A DNA stretch of 5,956 nt from positions 1 to 5,956 of the forward strand of contig JASLQE010000004.1 in assembly GCA_030744635.1 (NCBI GenBank), written 5' to 3'. Positions 1 to 5,956 of the stretch are shown piece after piece. A program made the translations under genes and the position numbers. Origin of the DNA: Dehalococcoidia bacterium. GTDB taxonomy: Bacteria > Chloroflexota > Dehalococcoidia > JACVQG01 > JAHKAY01. Each line of letters begins with the position of its first letter. Positions within the stretch are counted from its first letter, which is position 1. The notes under the pieces were generated by a model, which saw only the letters and a list, made by a program, of their open reading frames with translations, was not told the origin of the DNA and did no database searches.

Positions 1-351
1 CAGGAGCCAGATGAAGTACTCCTTCACCCTTAGCTCTACCTTCCACGAAATCAGCACTACCAGGAAGCCCAAGAACCCGGTGAGCACCACCAGGGGCAGG
101 CTAAGGCCGTCAACACCCAGGTGGAAGTTGACGGGGAGGGAGGCGGGCAGCCAGCCGGCAACGCCCTCATACCAGCCCCCCGTGGAGCGGTCAAAGGCGG
201 CAAAAAGTCTCAGGGAAAACGCCAGGGGGACCAGCGTGAAAAAGGCGGCCACAAACCGGACAAGTCGCGGCGAAGGTCGGGACAGCAGAGCGATAACCAC
301 CGCCCCCAGGGCGGGGAGGAATACTATGGCAGATAGATAAGTTAGCTCCAC
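1..351 (-). CDS. nuoM: NADH-quinone oxidoreductase subunit M, N-terminal part (runs off the left edge)
   Basis: NuoM is one of the antiporter-like, proton-pumping subunits of the complex I membrane arm. Reading the minus strand from a GTG at 351-349 gives 117 codons with no stop, ending exactly at base 1. The product starts VELTYLSAIVFLPALGAVVI, a first membrane helix, followed by a second hydrophobic stretch at about residues 31-50. It then has the family-typical block NFHLGVDGLSLPLVVLT (about residues 75-91), which leads into a third helix. NuoM is usually near 500 residues, so roughly three quarters are missing, including the pump lysines and glutamate. The GTG start is chosen because a GGAG sits 5 bases upstream (360-357) and the frame begins 9 bases after the nuoL stop. 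The position directly after nuoL is the usual one. Identity is confident from the conserved block plus context; nothing can be said about the C-terminal part. Confidence 0.93.
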   Translation of the reverse strand, partial: MELTYLSAIVFLPALGAVVIALLSRPSPRLVRFVAAFFTLVPLAFSLRLFAAFDRSTGGWYEGVAGWLPASLPVNFHLGVDGLSLPLVVLTGFLGFLVVLISWKVELRVKEYFIWLL

Positions 352-356
352 CTATG

Positions 357-360
357 CTCC
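357..360 (-). promoter_or_regulatory. Shine-Dalgarno site for nuoM
   Basis: GGAG lies in the 9-base gap between the nuoL stop and the GTG at 351, with a 5-base spacer. It supports GTG 351 as the nuoM start. No other start codon in this frame is as well placed. Confidence 0.7.
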
Positions 361-2277
361 TCAGCCAAGGAAAATCACCGCCAACAGCAGGGCCACCAGC
401 CCCAGGGCGATTGTCGCCCCGTAGAGCTGTAGCTGTCCCGTCTGCGCCCGGCGCAGCCCACGGGAGCCGGCCATAACACTGCGGGCCACCCCGTTTACAG
501 CGCCGTCCACACCTTTTTCGTCCGCCACCTCCAACCCCCGGAAGAGTCCGTTCAGCAGGGCACCCACTGTCAATACTCTCTCATAAAGCTCATCCAAATA
601 GTACTTGCGGAACGCCAGGGTACGCAGCGGCCCAAAGGCCCGCCCCACGCCCTCCGCCGATACCCACCGGGCGCTGTAGATGGCGTATGCGGTCAGTATA
701 CCCAGCCCCGATAGGGCCAGTGACAGCCAGGCGACCCAGTGGTGCACCGGGTCGGTAAGGAAGGCGAAGAACCCGCTCACGAAGCTGTGGGTCTCGCCGT
801 GCCCCATGAAGGAGCCGAAGCCGCCGGTGACACCCCACCATCCGGAGAATATGGCCAGCACACCCAGGAGGGCCATGGGTAGCCACATCACCGCGGGTGA
901 CTCGTGCAGGTGGCGCTCCTTGCCCCGGTACTGGCCGCCGAAGGTCATGAAGAACACCCGGAAGATGTAGAAAGCGGTCAGGAAAGCCGTGGCCGCCACC
1001 AGCACAAACATTATCTTGCGCTCATCCCATGACTCGGCGATGATTTCGTCCTTGCTCCAGAAGCCGGAGAGGGGCCACAGTCCCGCCAGGCTCAGGGCGG
1101 CCACAAAGAAGGTGGCCGTGGTCCAGGGCATATGTTTTCTCAGCCCGCCCATCTCCCTCATATCAAAGGTGTGGGTGGCGTGGTTGACGCTGCCCGCACC
1201 CAAGAACAGCAGGGCCTTGAAGAAGGCGTGGTTGAACAGGTGGAATATCCCCAGGGCGGGGCCGCCCACCGCTAGGCCCAGCATCATGTAGCCAAGCTGG
1301 CTGATGGTGGAATAGGCGATGACTCGCTTGATATCGAACATCACCAGGCCCATGGTGGCGGCGAAGATAGCGGTAACGCCGCCAATAATTCCTAAAGTGG
1401 TCAGTGCCGTCTCGGAGGCCTCGAACAAGGGGAAGAAACGGGCCACCAGGAAGGCACCGGCGGCCACCATGGTGGCGGCGTGGATGAGGGCGGATACCGG
1501 GGTGGGGCCTTCCATGGCGTCCGGCAGCCACACATGCAGCGGGAACTGGGCCGATTTCCCCATCGCCCCGGAGAAGATGCCCAGGGCGGCCCACGTTATC
1601 ACCACGGTGGAAATCGCCCCCGCTGCCGCCAGGGCATGAATGGCCTCTATGTCCAAGGTCCCCGTATTGAGGAACAGGTAAAGGATGGCCAGCAGGAAGC
1701 CCACATCACCCAGCCTGGTGACGATAAAGGCCTTCTTGGCCGCATTGGCAGCCGACGCTTTGTGGAACCAGAAGCCGATGAGGAGATATGAGCATAGCCC
1801 CACACCCTCCCAGAACAGGAACAGGAAGAGAAGGTTGCTGGCCATCACCAGCCCCAGCATGGAGCCGGTGAAAAGGGACATGAAGGCAAAGTAGCGCATG
1901 TAGCCCTTGGTGGAGTATTCGTGGTCCCCGGCTATGGGCTTCATATAGCCCTGGGAGTATATCTGCACCATCAGGCTCACCACGGTTACCACCACCAGCA
2001 TCACCGCCGTCAGGGAGTCCGCCAGTAGCCCAATCTGGATGTTGAGGTCGCCTATGCTCAGCCACTGCACGGAAGGGATTTCCAGGCGATGCTCCGCGGC
2101 TCCCATGACGGTGTTCAGGAGCCACAGGGACAGGCCCAGGGAGCCGACGATGGACAGTATGGTCACATACGCGGCCAAGCGGTACCACCGGAGCAGGAAC
2201 GGACGCAATATAAAAGCGATTAGCATGAAGGAAAAGAAGGGCAGCAGGAAGATGAGCCAGGCTAACTGGTGAGGCAT
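361..2277 (-). CDS. nuoL: NADH-quinone oxidoreductase subunit L (proton-pumping membrane subunit)
   Basis: This 638-residue protein has the normal length of NuoL, the distal antiporter-like pump of complex I, and is membrane-embedded with about 16 hydrophobic segments. The key pump residues are present: Glu157 in FWEGVGLCSYLLIGFW, Lys241 in GKSAQFPLHVWLPDAMEGPT, His266 in the following SALIHAATMVAAG, Lys354 in NHAFFKALLFLGAGSVNHAT and Lys409 in SGFWSKDEI. These match by motif the functional Glu144, Lys229, Lys342 and Lys399 of the E. coli protein. The C-terminal region (from about residue 555, RKYYLDELYERV, to a final hydrophobic helix at 617-637) matches the long lateral helix and anchor that brace the membrane arm. 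The ATG start at 2277 is 1 base after the stop of the small upstream gene and has GAGGA 9 bases upstream, inside that gene. nuoM follows after 9 bases. I see no frameshift or missing motif. Confidence 0.98.
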   Translation of the reverse strand: MPHQLAWLIFLLPFFSFMLIAFILRPFLLRWYRLAAYVTILSIVGSLGLSLWLLNTVMGAAEHRLEIPSVQWLSIGDLNIQIGLLADSLTAVMLVVVTVVSLMVQIYSQGYMKPIAGDHEYSTKGYMRYFAFMSLFTGSMLGLVMASNLLFLFLFWEGVGLCSYLLIGFWFHKASAANAAKKAFIVTRLGDVGFLLAILYLFLNTGTLDIEAIHALAAAGAISTVVITWAALGIFSGAMGKSAQFPLHVWLPDAMEGPTPVSALIHAATMVAAGAFLVARFFPLFEASETALTTLGIIGGVTAIFAATMGLVMFDIKRVIAYSTISQLGYMMLGLAVGGPALGIFHLFNHAFFKALLFLGAGSVNHATHTFDMREMGGLRKHMPWTTATFFVAALSLAGLWPLSGFWSKDEIIAESWDERKIMFVLVAATAFLTAFYIFRVFFMTFGGQYRGKERHLHESPAVMWLPMALLGVLAIFSGWWGVTGGFGSFMGHGETHSFVSGFFAFLTDPVHHWVAWLSLALSGLGILTAYAIYSARWVSAEGVGRAFGPLRTLAFRKYYLDELYERVLTVGALLNGLFRGLEVADEKGVDGAVNGVARSVMAGSRGLRRAQTGQLQLYGATIALGLVALLLAVIFLG

Positions 2278-2282
2278 GCTAC
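2275..2282 (-). repeat. Direct repeat GTAGCATG, copy at the small gene / nuoL junction
   Basis: GTAGCATG contains the stop of the small gene (TAG), a single C and the nuoL ATG. The same 8 bases occur at 2468-2475, 193 bases away, where they join the nuoK stop to the small gene's ATG. The two copies therefore bracket the small gene exactly. Chance is a serious alternative, because both are stop-start junctions. Confidence 0.5.
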
Positions 2283-2470
2283 AGCTTCCTCAGCACTTCC
2301 GCCACCACCGTCTCCCGGAACTTGGGCACCAGGATACGGTAATGGGCGAACTCCCCGCTCTCGCCGGGGACCTCGGGGAGCACCAGGGTAGGAATGCTCT
2401 CCCCCTGCAGTAGCTCCCGCCACATATCGGCAGCCATAAGGCTGCTCACCCGTTTAACTTCTACCCACAT
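2279..2470 (-). CDS. Small DUF2007-like protein of unknown function inside the nuo operon
   Basis: This 63-residue soluble protein lies between nuoK and nuoL, with 1 base to each neighbour. It is not a standard complex I subunit and has no membrane segment or signal peptide. The predicted order is strand (2-7, WVEVKR), helix (9-24, from SSLMAADMWRELLQ), strand (27-31, PTLVL), a Gly/Pro/Glu-rich loop (32-42), strand (43-48, HYRILV) and helix (51-63, ending VLRKL). This pattern is that of DUF2007, a family described as putative prokaryotic signal-transducing proteins: a short strand, a helix with a 'LL..e.IP' ending, and a late 'V.VP' strand followed by an A-x-x-x-L helix. The match is from remembered family pattern, not a search. 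It has no cysteine, so it cannot carry an iron-sulfur cluster by itself. The sole histidine is His43. The ribosome site is weak, so translation probably depends on coupling to nuoK through TAGCATG. It is likely real because it fills the gap exactly and keeps the operon phasing. A regulatory or assembly role is only inferred. Confidence 0.8.
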   Translation of the reverse strand: MWVEVKRVSSLMAADMWRELLQGESIPTLVLPEVPGESGEFAHYRILVPKFRETVVAEVLRKL

Positions 2471-2475
2471 GCTAC
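2468..2475 (-). repeat. Direct repeat GTAGCATG, copy at the nuoK / small gene junction
   Basis: Second copy of the 8-base junction sequence. It contains the nuoK TAG, a single C and the ATG of the small gene. Removing the 193-base unit between the copies would leave nuoK joined to nuoL by the same junction. Confidence 0.5.
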
Positions 2476-2780
2476 CATTTCATCAGGTCCATTTCGGCCA
2501 GGTCCACCGTCTCCCGGCTGCGGTAGAGGGAGAACACTATGGCCAGCCCCAGGGCCACTTCAGCGGCGGCCACCAGCATCACAAACAGGGCAAACACCAT
2601 ACCGGTGATATCCAAGCCCCCATACCGGTAGAATGCCACCAGGGTCAGGTTTACCGCATTCAACATTATCTCTATACACATCAGTACGATGATTGCGTTG
2701 CGCTTGGACAGGGCACCCACCAAGCCGATGGTGAACAGCACGGCGGAGAGGAGCAAGTATTGCTCTAAGCCTATGCTCAT
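2472..2780 (-). CDS. nuoK: NADH-quinone oxidoreductase subunit K
   Basis: NuoK is a three-helix membrane subunit (related to MrpC) that carries part of the proton path between the quinone site and the antiporter-like pumps. The 102-residue product is the usual length. It has helices at about 7-24, 28-50 and 59-86. The two buried glutamates essential in the family are present: Glu37 in LMCIEIMLNAVNL and Glu74 in AAAEVALGLAIV, corresponding to Glu36 and Glu72 of E. coli NuoK. The C-terminus ends with a charged tail, AEMDLMKW. The ATG overlaps the nuoJ stop as ATGA (4 bases) and has GGAG (2789-2786) with a 5-base spacer, so the start is firm. The small DUF2007-like gene starts 1 base after its stop; in most complex I operons nuoL would be here instead. 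Confidence 0.98.
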   Translation of the reverse strand: MSIGLEQYLLLSAVLFTIGLVGALSKRNAIIVLMCIEIMLNAVNLTLVAFYRYGGLDITGMVFALFVMLVAAAEVALGLAIVFSLYRSRETVDLAEMDLMKW

Positions 2781-3274
2781 TTCTTCTCCCCCACCAGCAC
2801 TATAGCCCCTATGACCACTGCCAGCAGCGCTAGGGCGCCTATCTCCAGGGGCAGGATGAATCCGTTTTGCAGGTCAAAAACACTTGTCCCCAGGGCAGCA
2901 GTGGCCGGGACCGGCATTTCCGCAGCCTTGTCCGCCCAAGTTGTATTCAGCAAAGACCAGGACACGCCGCCCAGGAGCAGCGCACCCAGCACCGAAGCCG
3001 GCAGCCACAGCCGGTTGCCCGGGCTACCGTGGTGCACATCCCGGGTGAGCATGATGGCCAGCAGCAGTAGCACACCGATGGCACCCACGTATACCAGTAC
3101 CTGCACCGCCCCCAAAAAGTCAGCCCCCAAGGTGGTGAAAAGCCCCGCCACGGCGAAAAAGGCCAGCACCAGAAACAGCCCCGCCCGGAACACATTGGGT
3201 ATCAGCACCACCGCCAGCGCAGAGACAACCAGCATGGCTGCCAGCACATAGAAAGCCACCGCCTGGAGGTCCAC
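2777..3274 (-). CDS. nuoJ: NADH-quinone oxidoreductase subunit J
   Basis: NuoJ is a five-helix membrane subunit next to NuoA, H and K. The product has 165 residues with hydrophobic segments at about 4-24, 28-48, 53-76, 91-111 and 139-161. The hallmark third helix is clear: FLGAVQVLVYVGAIGVLLLL, with Tyr62. In known structures this helix carries a pi-bulge that changes during turnover. The last helix has the family pattern LPLEIGALALLAVVIGAIVL with Glu144. The start is a GTG at 3274 overlapping the nuoI stop by one base (TAGTG). A GAGG lies only 2 bases upstream and a better-spaced GAGGG about 10 bases upstream, so coupling to nuoI probably sets initiation. The weakly conserved loop between helices 4 and 5 (about 112-136) is typical of the family. 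nuoK follows with a 4-base overlap. Confidence 0.96.
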   Translation of the reverse strand: MDLQAVAFYVLAAMLVVSALAVVLIPNVFRAGLFLVLAFFAVAGLFTTLGADFLGAVQVLVYVGAIGVLLLLAIMLTRDVHHGSPGNRLWLPASVLGALLLGGVSWSLLNTTWADKAAEMPVPATAALGTSVFDLQNGFILPLEIGALALLAVVIGAIVLVGEKK

Positions 3275-3780
3275 TACCTCTTCGCCCTCGTCTGGCCGTA
3301 GACCAAGAGCGTCTGCAGTGGCAGCTCAGCCTCCATCTCGGGTCGGCAGTAGGCCGATGGCTTGCGGTCTGCGGACATCTGGAGCTTCTCTTTAGGCAGA
3401 ATCAGGTCACCCCTGCGGTAAGCGGCCCGCTCATACCCCCGGCCCATATAAAGGGCGTCAAAGGGGCAGGCCTCCACGCACAGGCCGCAGAACATACAGC
3501 GGCCGTGGTCCACCAGGAACTCCTCCACCTGGTACTTGTTGTCCACCAGCTCCGGCGAGGTCACCAGTTGGATACTCCCCTGAGGGCAGCTCTTGGCGCA
3601 AGTTGCGCAGCCGGTGCACTTTAAGGAGACCCAGATGAGCTCCGGCCCCCGCAGGCGCCGGGATACATCCAGGCGCTGTTCAGGGTACTGCACGGTGATA
3701 TTGGGCCGGGAGAACAGGGTCTTGCCAGTAAGGGCCAGTCCTTTGGCCAGCCCTAAACCGAAGCGGTCAAACCTGGACAC
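3274..3780 (-). CDS. nuoI: NADH-quinone oxidoreductase subunit I (2x[4Fe-4S] ferredoxin-like)
   Basis: NuoI passes electrons within the peripheral arm towards cluster N2 next to the quinone pocket. Two four-cysteine motifs that bind clusters N6a and N6b are complete: CTGCATCAKSCP (cysteines 55, 58, 61, 65) and CMFCGLCVEACP (95, 98, 101, 105), numbering from the start chosen here. The length of 168 residues is close to the usual 160-180. I place the start at GTG 3780 rather than at the longest possible start, a TTG at 3792, because GGAGG (3790-3786) lies 5 bases before the GTG, and would sit inside the coding sequence if the TTG were used. The protein then begins with SRFDRFGLGLAKGLALTGKT after the initiator, a plausible amphipathic N-terminus. 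The gene overlaps the nuoH end by 14 bases. There is no extended C-terminal domain, so the sequence gives no direct hint of the electron donor. Confidence 0.96.
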   Translation of the reverse strand: MSRFDRFGLGLAKGLALTGKTLFSRPNITVQYPEQRLDVSRRLRGPELIWVSLKCTGCATCAKSCPQGSIQLVTSPELVDNKYQVEEFLVDHGRCMFCGLCVEACPFDALYMGRGYERAAYRRGDLILPKEKLQMSADRKPSAYCRPEMEAELPLQTLLVYGQTRAKR

Positions 3781-4843
3781 GGCCACCTCCAAGGCGGAAT
3801 AGCCCCGACCATACCACTACCAGCACTAGGGCGATGGCAGTGTTTGGGAACAGCAGCCACCACGGCAGCCCCGGCCAGGCCAGGGACTCAGCGGCAATAA
3901 TGAATATATTTATCAAAGACAGCGGGAACAGGAACTTCCAGGCAAACCCCATAAGCTGGTCCACCCGAACTCGGGGGAAGGTGCCCCGTATCCACAAGAT
4001 GACCATGAATACCAGGAGAATTTTGACCACCAGCCACAGGACTCCTACTTGGGGGCCGACGCCCCACGGCGCTTTCCATCCCCCCAGGAAAAGTGTGGCG
4101 GCGATCGCCGATATACCCACAGTGTAGGCGTACTCCGCCAGATAGAACAGGGCGAACTTCATGCCGGAGTACTCAATATGGTAACCGGCCACCATTTCCG
4201 ACTCGGCCTCCATGAGGTCAAAGGGGGTTCGGTTGAGCTCAGCCGTGGCAGCGATGAAAAAGATGATGAAGCCCAGGGGCTGCATGACGATGAAGGGCAC
4301 AGCCTGGGCCTGGACGATGCCGGTCAGGGACATTGTACCGGCAGCCAGCACCACCCCAAGTATAGCCAATGCCAAGGGGATTTCATAGCTTACCACCTGC
4401 GCCATGGAGCGGAAGGCTGATATGAGGGAGTACTTGTTGTTGGAGCCCCAGGCGGCCATGAACACGCCTACCGTGCTGATAGAGCTAACCGCCACTATGT
4501 AAAGGATGCCGATGTTGAGGTCCGGCACCAGCCCCCTCACCAGGCCCCCGTCCTCTTGGAAGGGTATGACGGTGAACACCAGCATGGCTGGGGCGAAGAC
4601 CACCAGCGGGGCCACAAAGTGCACCCAGTGGTCACCGGCTACGGGCACGATGTCTTCCTTGGTTAGCACCTTGATGGCATCCGCCACCGGCTGCAAAATG
4701 CCGAAGGGGCCGGCCCGGTTGGGGCCCGGGCGTAACTGTAAGCGGCCAAGTCCTCGGCGCTCCAACCAGATGAAAGCCATAACCATTACCGGCACCGCTC
4801 CCAGGATAACCCCCACATAGAAGAGCCAGTGGAGCCAGTCCAT
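3767..4843 (-). CDS. nuoH: NADH-quinone oxidoreductase subunit H (quinone-channel membrane subunit)
   Basis: NuoH anchors the peripheral arm to the membrane and forms the quinone entry channel and the start of the proton path. The product has 358 residues and begins MDWLHWLFYVGVILGAVPVM. About eight or nine hydrophobic segments are seen. Both family signatures are present: QLRPGPNRAGPFGILQPVAD (residues 36-55) and the acidic loop PFDLMEAESEMVAGYHIEYS (207-226), with Asp209, Glu212, Glu214 and Glu216. Glu154 in SYEIPLALA matches the conserved membrane glutamate of the family. A longer reading with 45 extra residues (start at 4978) is open but is out-of-frame nuoD sequence rich in Arg, His and Gly. 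The ATG at 4843 fits the family start, overlaps the nuoD stop by one base (TGATG) and has GAGGTGG (4857-4851) upstream. The 3' end overlaps nuoI by 14 bases. nuoE, F and G are absent before it. Confidence 0.98.
   Translation of the reverse strand: MDWLHWLFYVGVILGAVPVMVMAFIWLERRGLGRLQLRPGPNRAGPFGILQPVADAIKVLTKEDIVPVAGDHWVHFVAPLVVFAPAMLVFTVIPFQEDGGLVRGLVPDLNIGILYIVAVSSISTVGVFMAAWGSNNKYSLISAFRSMAQVVSYEIPLALAILGVVLAAGTMSLTGIVQAQAVPFIVMQPLGFIIFFIAATAELNRTPFDLMEAESEMVAGYHIEYSGMKFALFYLAEYAYTVGISAIAATLFLGGWKAPWGVGPQVGVLWLVVKILLVFMVILWIRGTFPRVRVDQLMGFAWKFLFPLSLINIFIIAAESLAWPGLPWWLLFPNTAIALVLVVVWSGLFRLGGGRVQV
3786..3790 (-). promoter_or_regulatory. Shine-Dalgarno site that sets the nuoI start
   Basis: GGAGG with a 5-base spacer (TGGCC) precedes GTG 3780. 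It lies within the last codons of nuoH. It argues against the longer TTG start at 3792, which would have no ribosome site in the correct place. Confidence 0.75.
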
Positions 4844-5955
4844 CAGCGATCCACCTCGCCCATGACGATGTCTATGGAGCCCAATATGATGATGAGGTCG
4901 GCCAATTTCCAGCCCAGCACCATGTCCCGCAGGGCGGTGAGGTTTAGCTGGCTGGGACCCCGTATACGGCAGCGCCACGGGGAAACCCCGCCATCGGACA
5001 CTATGTAGTAGCCAAGCTCCCCCTTGGGGGACTCTATACGGCTATAGACTTCCCCCTTTGGTGGGCGCACCAGGCTGGGTACATGAGCGCGGTATACGCC
5101 GTGTGGCAAGTGCTCTATGCCGGTTATGGCCTGCTGCAGGATGCGCACGCTCTGGCGCATCTCCTGGATGCGCAGATAGAAGCGGTCATAGGTGTCCCCC
5201 TGGATGCCAGTAGGGATATCAAACTCAAGTTGGGGATAAATGGAGTAGGGGTCGGCCCTTCTTATGTCCCACTCCACCCCACAGGCCCTCAAAACCGGCC
5301 CGGATACCGAAGCGTTGACCGCCTGCTCCGGGGACAACACGCCTACCCCCTTAGAGCGTGCAAGCAGTATCTCGTTGGTGGTCAAGAGCTGCTCGTATTC
5401 GTCAATATAGCCCGGCATCTCCTGGACGAACTTCTTGAGGGCGGGCAGGAACTCCACGGGCAAATCTTGGCTTACCCCGCCGATACGCATGTAATTGTAG
5501 TTAAGCCGCTGTCCGCATAGCATGTCAAACAGGTCCAGCAACTTCTCCCGCTCCCGGTACATGTAGAGCAGTGGGGTGAAGAAGGCACCGCAGTCGTTTA
5601 GGAAGAAACCGACAGCCATGAGGTGGTTGGAAATTCGCATCATCTCGCCCACCAGGACCCGGATGTACTCCGCACGCTCCGGCAACTCTATCCCCGCCAG
5701 CCTCTCCACCGCCAAGCAGTAGCCCCAGTTATTGCTCATAGAGGCCAGGTAATCGGCCCTATCGGTGATGGGGATAAACTGGGTGTAGGTGCGGGCCTCG
5801 GCCAGTTTCTCCTTGCCCCGGTGCAGGTAACCGAATATGGGCTCCAAGCCGATGATGACCTCGCCATCGAAGGTGACCCGTAGCCGAAATACCCCATGGG
5901 TGGAGGGGTGCTGGGGGCCTATATTAATTGATACCGGTTGCGTCCTTATGGCCAT
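4843..5955 (-). CDS. nuoD: NADH-quinone oxidoreductase subunit D (49 kDa, quinone-binding subunit)
   Basis: NuoD, related to the large subunit of [NiFe] hydrogenases, forms the quinone head-group pocket with NuoB and NuoH. The 370 visible residues cover the full fold: NIGPQHPSTHGVFRL (11-25) with His20, DRADYLASMSNNWGY (65-79) with Tyr69, and FLNDCGAFFTP (118-128) with Asp121. By motif and identical spacing, His20, Tyr69 and Asp121 match His38, Tyr87 and Asp139 of the Thermus Nqo4 protein. RLNYNYMRIGG (150-160) and the C-terminal GEVDR are also typical. The paired CxxC motifs of true NiFe hydrogenases are missing, so it is a complex I protein and not a hydrogenase. The ATG at 5955 gives a sensible start (MAIRTQPVSI) but only one base precedes it, so no ribosome site can be seen and a longer N-terminus or a fusion to NuoC cannot be excluded. 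nuoH follows with a 1-base overlap. Confidence 0.97.
   Translation of the reverse strand: MAIRTQPVSINIGPQHPSTHGVFRLRVTFDGEVIIGLEPIFGYLHRGKEKLAEARTYTQFIPITDRADYLASMSNNWGYCLAVERLAGIELPERAEYIRVLVGEMMRISNHLMAVGFFLNDCGAFFTPLLYMYREREKLLDLFDMLCGQRLNYNYMRIGGVSQDLPVEFLPALKKFVQEMPGYIDEYEQLLTTNEILLARSKGVGVLSPEQAVNASVSGPVLRACGVEWDIRRADPYSIYPQLEFDIPTGIQGDTYDRFYLRIQEMRQSVRILQQAITGIEHLPHGVYRAHVPSLVRPPKGEVYSRIESPKGELGYYIVSDGGVSPWRCRIRGPSQLNLTALRDMVLGWKLADLIIILGSIDIVMGEVDR
4851..4857 (-). promoter_or_regulatory. Shine-Dalgarno site for nuoH inside the nuoD GEVDR codons
   Basis: GAGGTGG lies 7 bases before the nuoH ATG at 4843. The same bases encode the Glu-Val and part of the Asp of the conserved NuoD C-terminus GEVDR, so one segment serves both genes. 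It decides the nuoH start in favour of 4843. Confidence 0.75.
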
Positions 5956-5956
5956 C

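Noticed and set aside
11..340. Plus-strand open frame of 109 codons at the left end
   Set aside because: It is antisense to nuoM, whose minus-strand reading has the conserved GVDGLSLPLVVLT block. The plus-strand product is low-complexity, basic and Ser/Thr-rich, as expected for a shadow frame.
352..360. Possible terminator or promoter between nuoL and nuoM
   Set aside because: The gap is only 9 bases and holds just a GGAG ribosome site. There is no room for a hairpin or promoter, and no such element is seen at any other junction.
1163..1594. Minus-strand 143-codon open frame inside nuoL
   Set aside because: It is an out-of-frame reading of nuoL. Its product is rich in Arg, Gly, His and Pro with no recognisable domain, and it covers the core NuoL motifs in the correct frame.
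1706..2188. Minus-strand 160-codon open frame inside nuoL
   Set aside because: It is another frame-shifted shadow in a GC-rich gene, with biased composition and no domain; NuoL is intact through the same bases.
2811..3251. Plus-strand 146-codon open frame opposite nuoJ
   Set aside because: The product is Ser/Thr/Ala/Pro-rich and exactly antisense to nuoJ, which has its diagnostic third helix in the other strand.
4844..4978. 45-residue N-terminal extension of NuoH
   Set aside because: These codons are the end of nuoD in a different frame. The extension is Arg/His/Gly-rich and unlike any NuoH N-terminus, and the ATG at 4843 has a good ribosome site.
5083..5520. Plus-strand 145-codon open frame opposite nuoD
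   Set aside because: It overlaps fully conserved NuoD sequence on the other strand and shows no family pattern of its own.
4843..5955. NuoD as the large subunit of a membrane-bound [NiFe] hydrogenase
   Set aside because: The N- and C-terminal CxxC pairs that bind the NiFe site are missing, while the complex I quinone-pocket His, Tyr and Asp and the GEVDR end are present.

Overview
The window is one tightly packed stretch of a respiratory complex I (NADH dehydrogenase-like, nuo) operon, read entirely from the minus strand. In transcription order (high to low coordinates) it carries nuoD, nuoH, nuoI, nuoJ, nuoK, a 63-residue small gene that is not a standard complex I subunit, nuoL, and the first 117 codons of nuoM, which runs off the left edge. 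No real gene is visible on the plus strand. The open frames there are antisense shadows of the GC-rich minus-strand genes. There is no RNA gene, mobile element, CRISPR array, promoter or terminator that I can support, and the longest gap between genes is 9 bases.

The genes fit together as a machine. NuoD and NuoI belong to the peripheral arm: NuoD forms the quinone pocket and NuoI holds two [4Fe-4S] clusters. NuoH, J and K link that arm to the membrane arm. NuoL and NuoM are the antiporter-like proton-pumping subunits. Consecutive genes overlap by 1, 14, 1 and 4 bases (D/H, H/I, I/J, J/K) or are separated by 1, 1 and 9 bases (K/small gene, small gene/L, L/M), so one polycistronic message with translational coupling is likely. 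nuoA, B and C probably lie to the right of the window and the rest of nuoM and nuoN to the left, but neither is visible.

Two features stand out. First, nuoD is followed directly by nuoH, with no nuoE, nuoF or nuoG (the NADH-oxidising module) at their common place. This suggests an 11-subunit type of complex I fed by a donor other than NADH, unless EFG are encoded elsewhere. Second, the 63-residue gene between nuoK and nuoL looks like a DUF2007-type (putative signal-transducing) small protein, and an 8-base direct repeat sits at its two ends.

The organism is bacterial. The moderately high GC content, the gene order without EFG and the general look of the proteins would suit an uncultured Chloroflexota (Dehalococcoidia-like) lineage. 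This is an impression from memory of the families, not a demonstrated placement.
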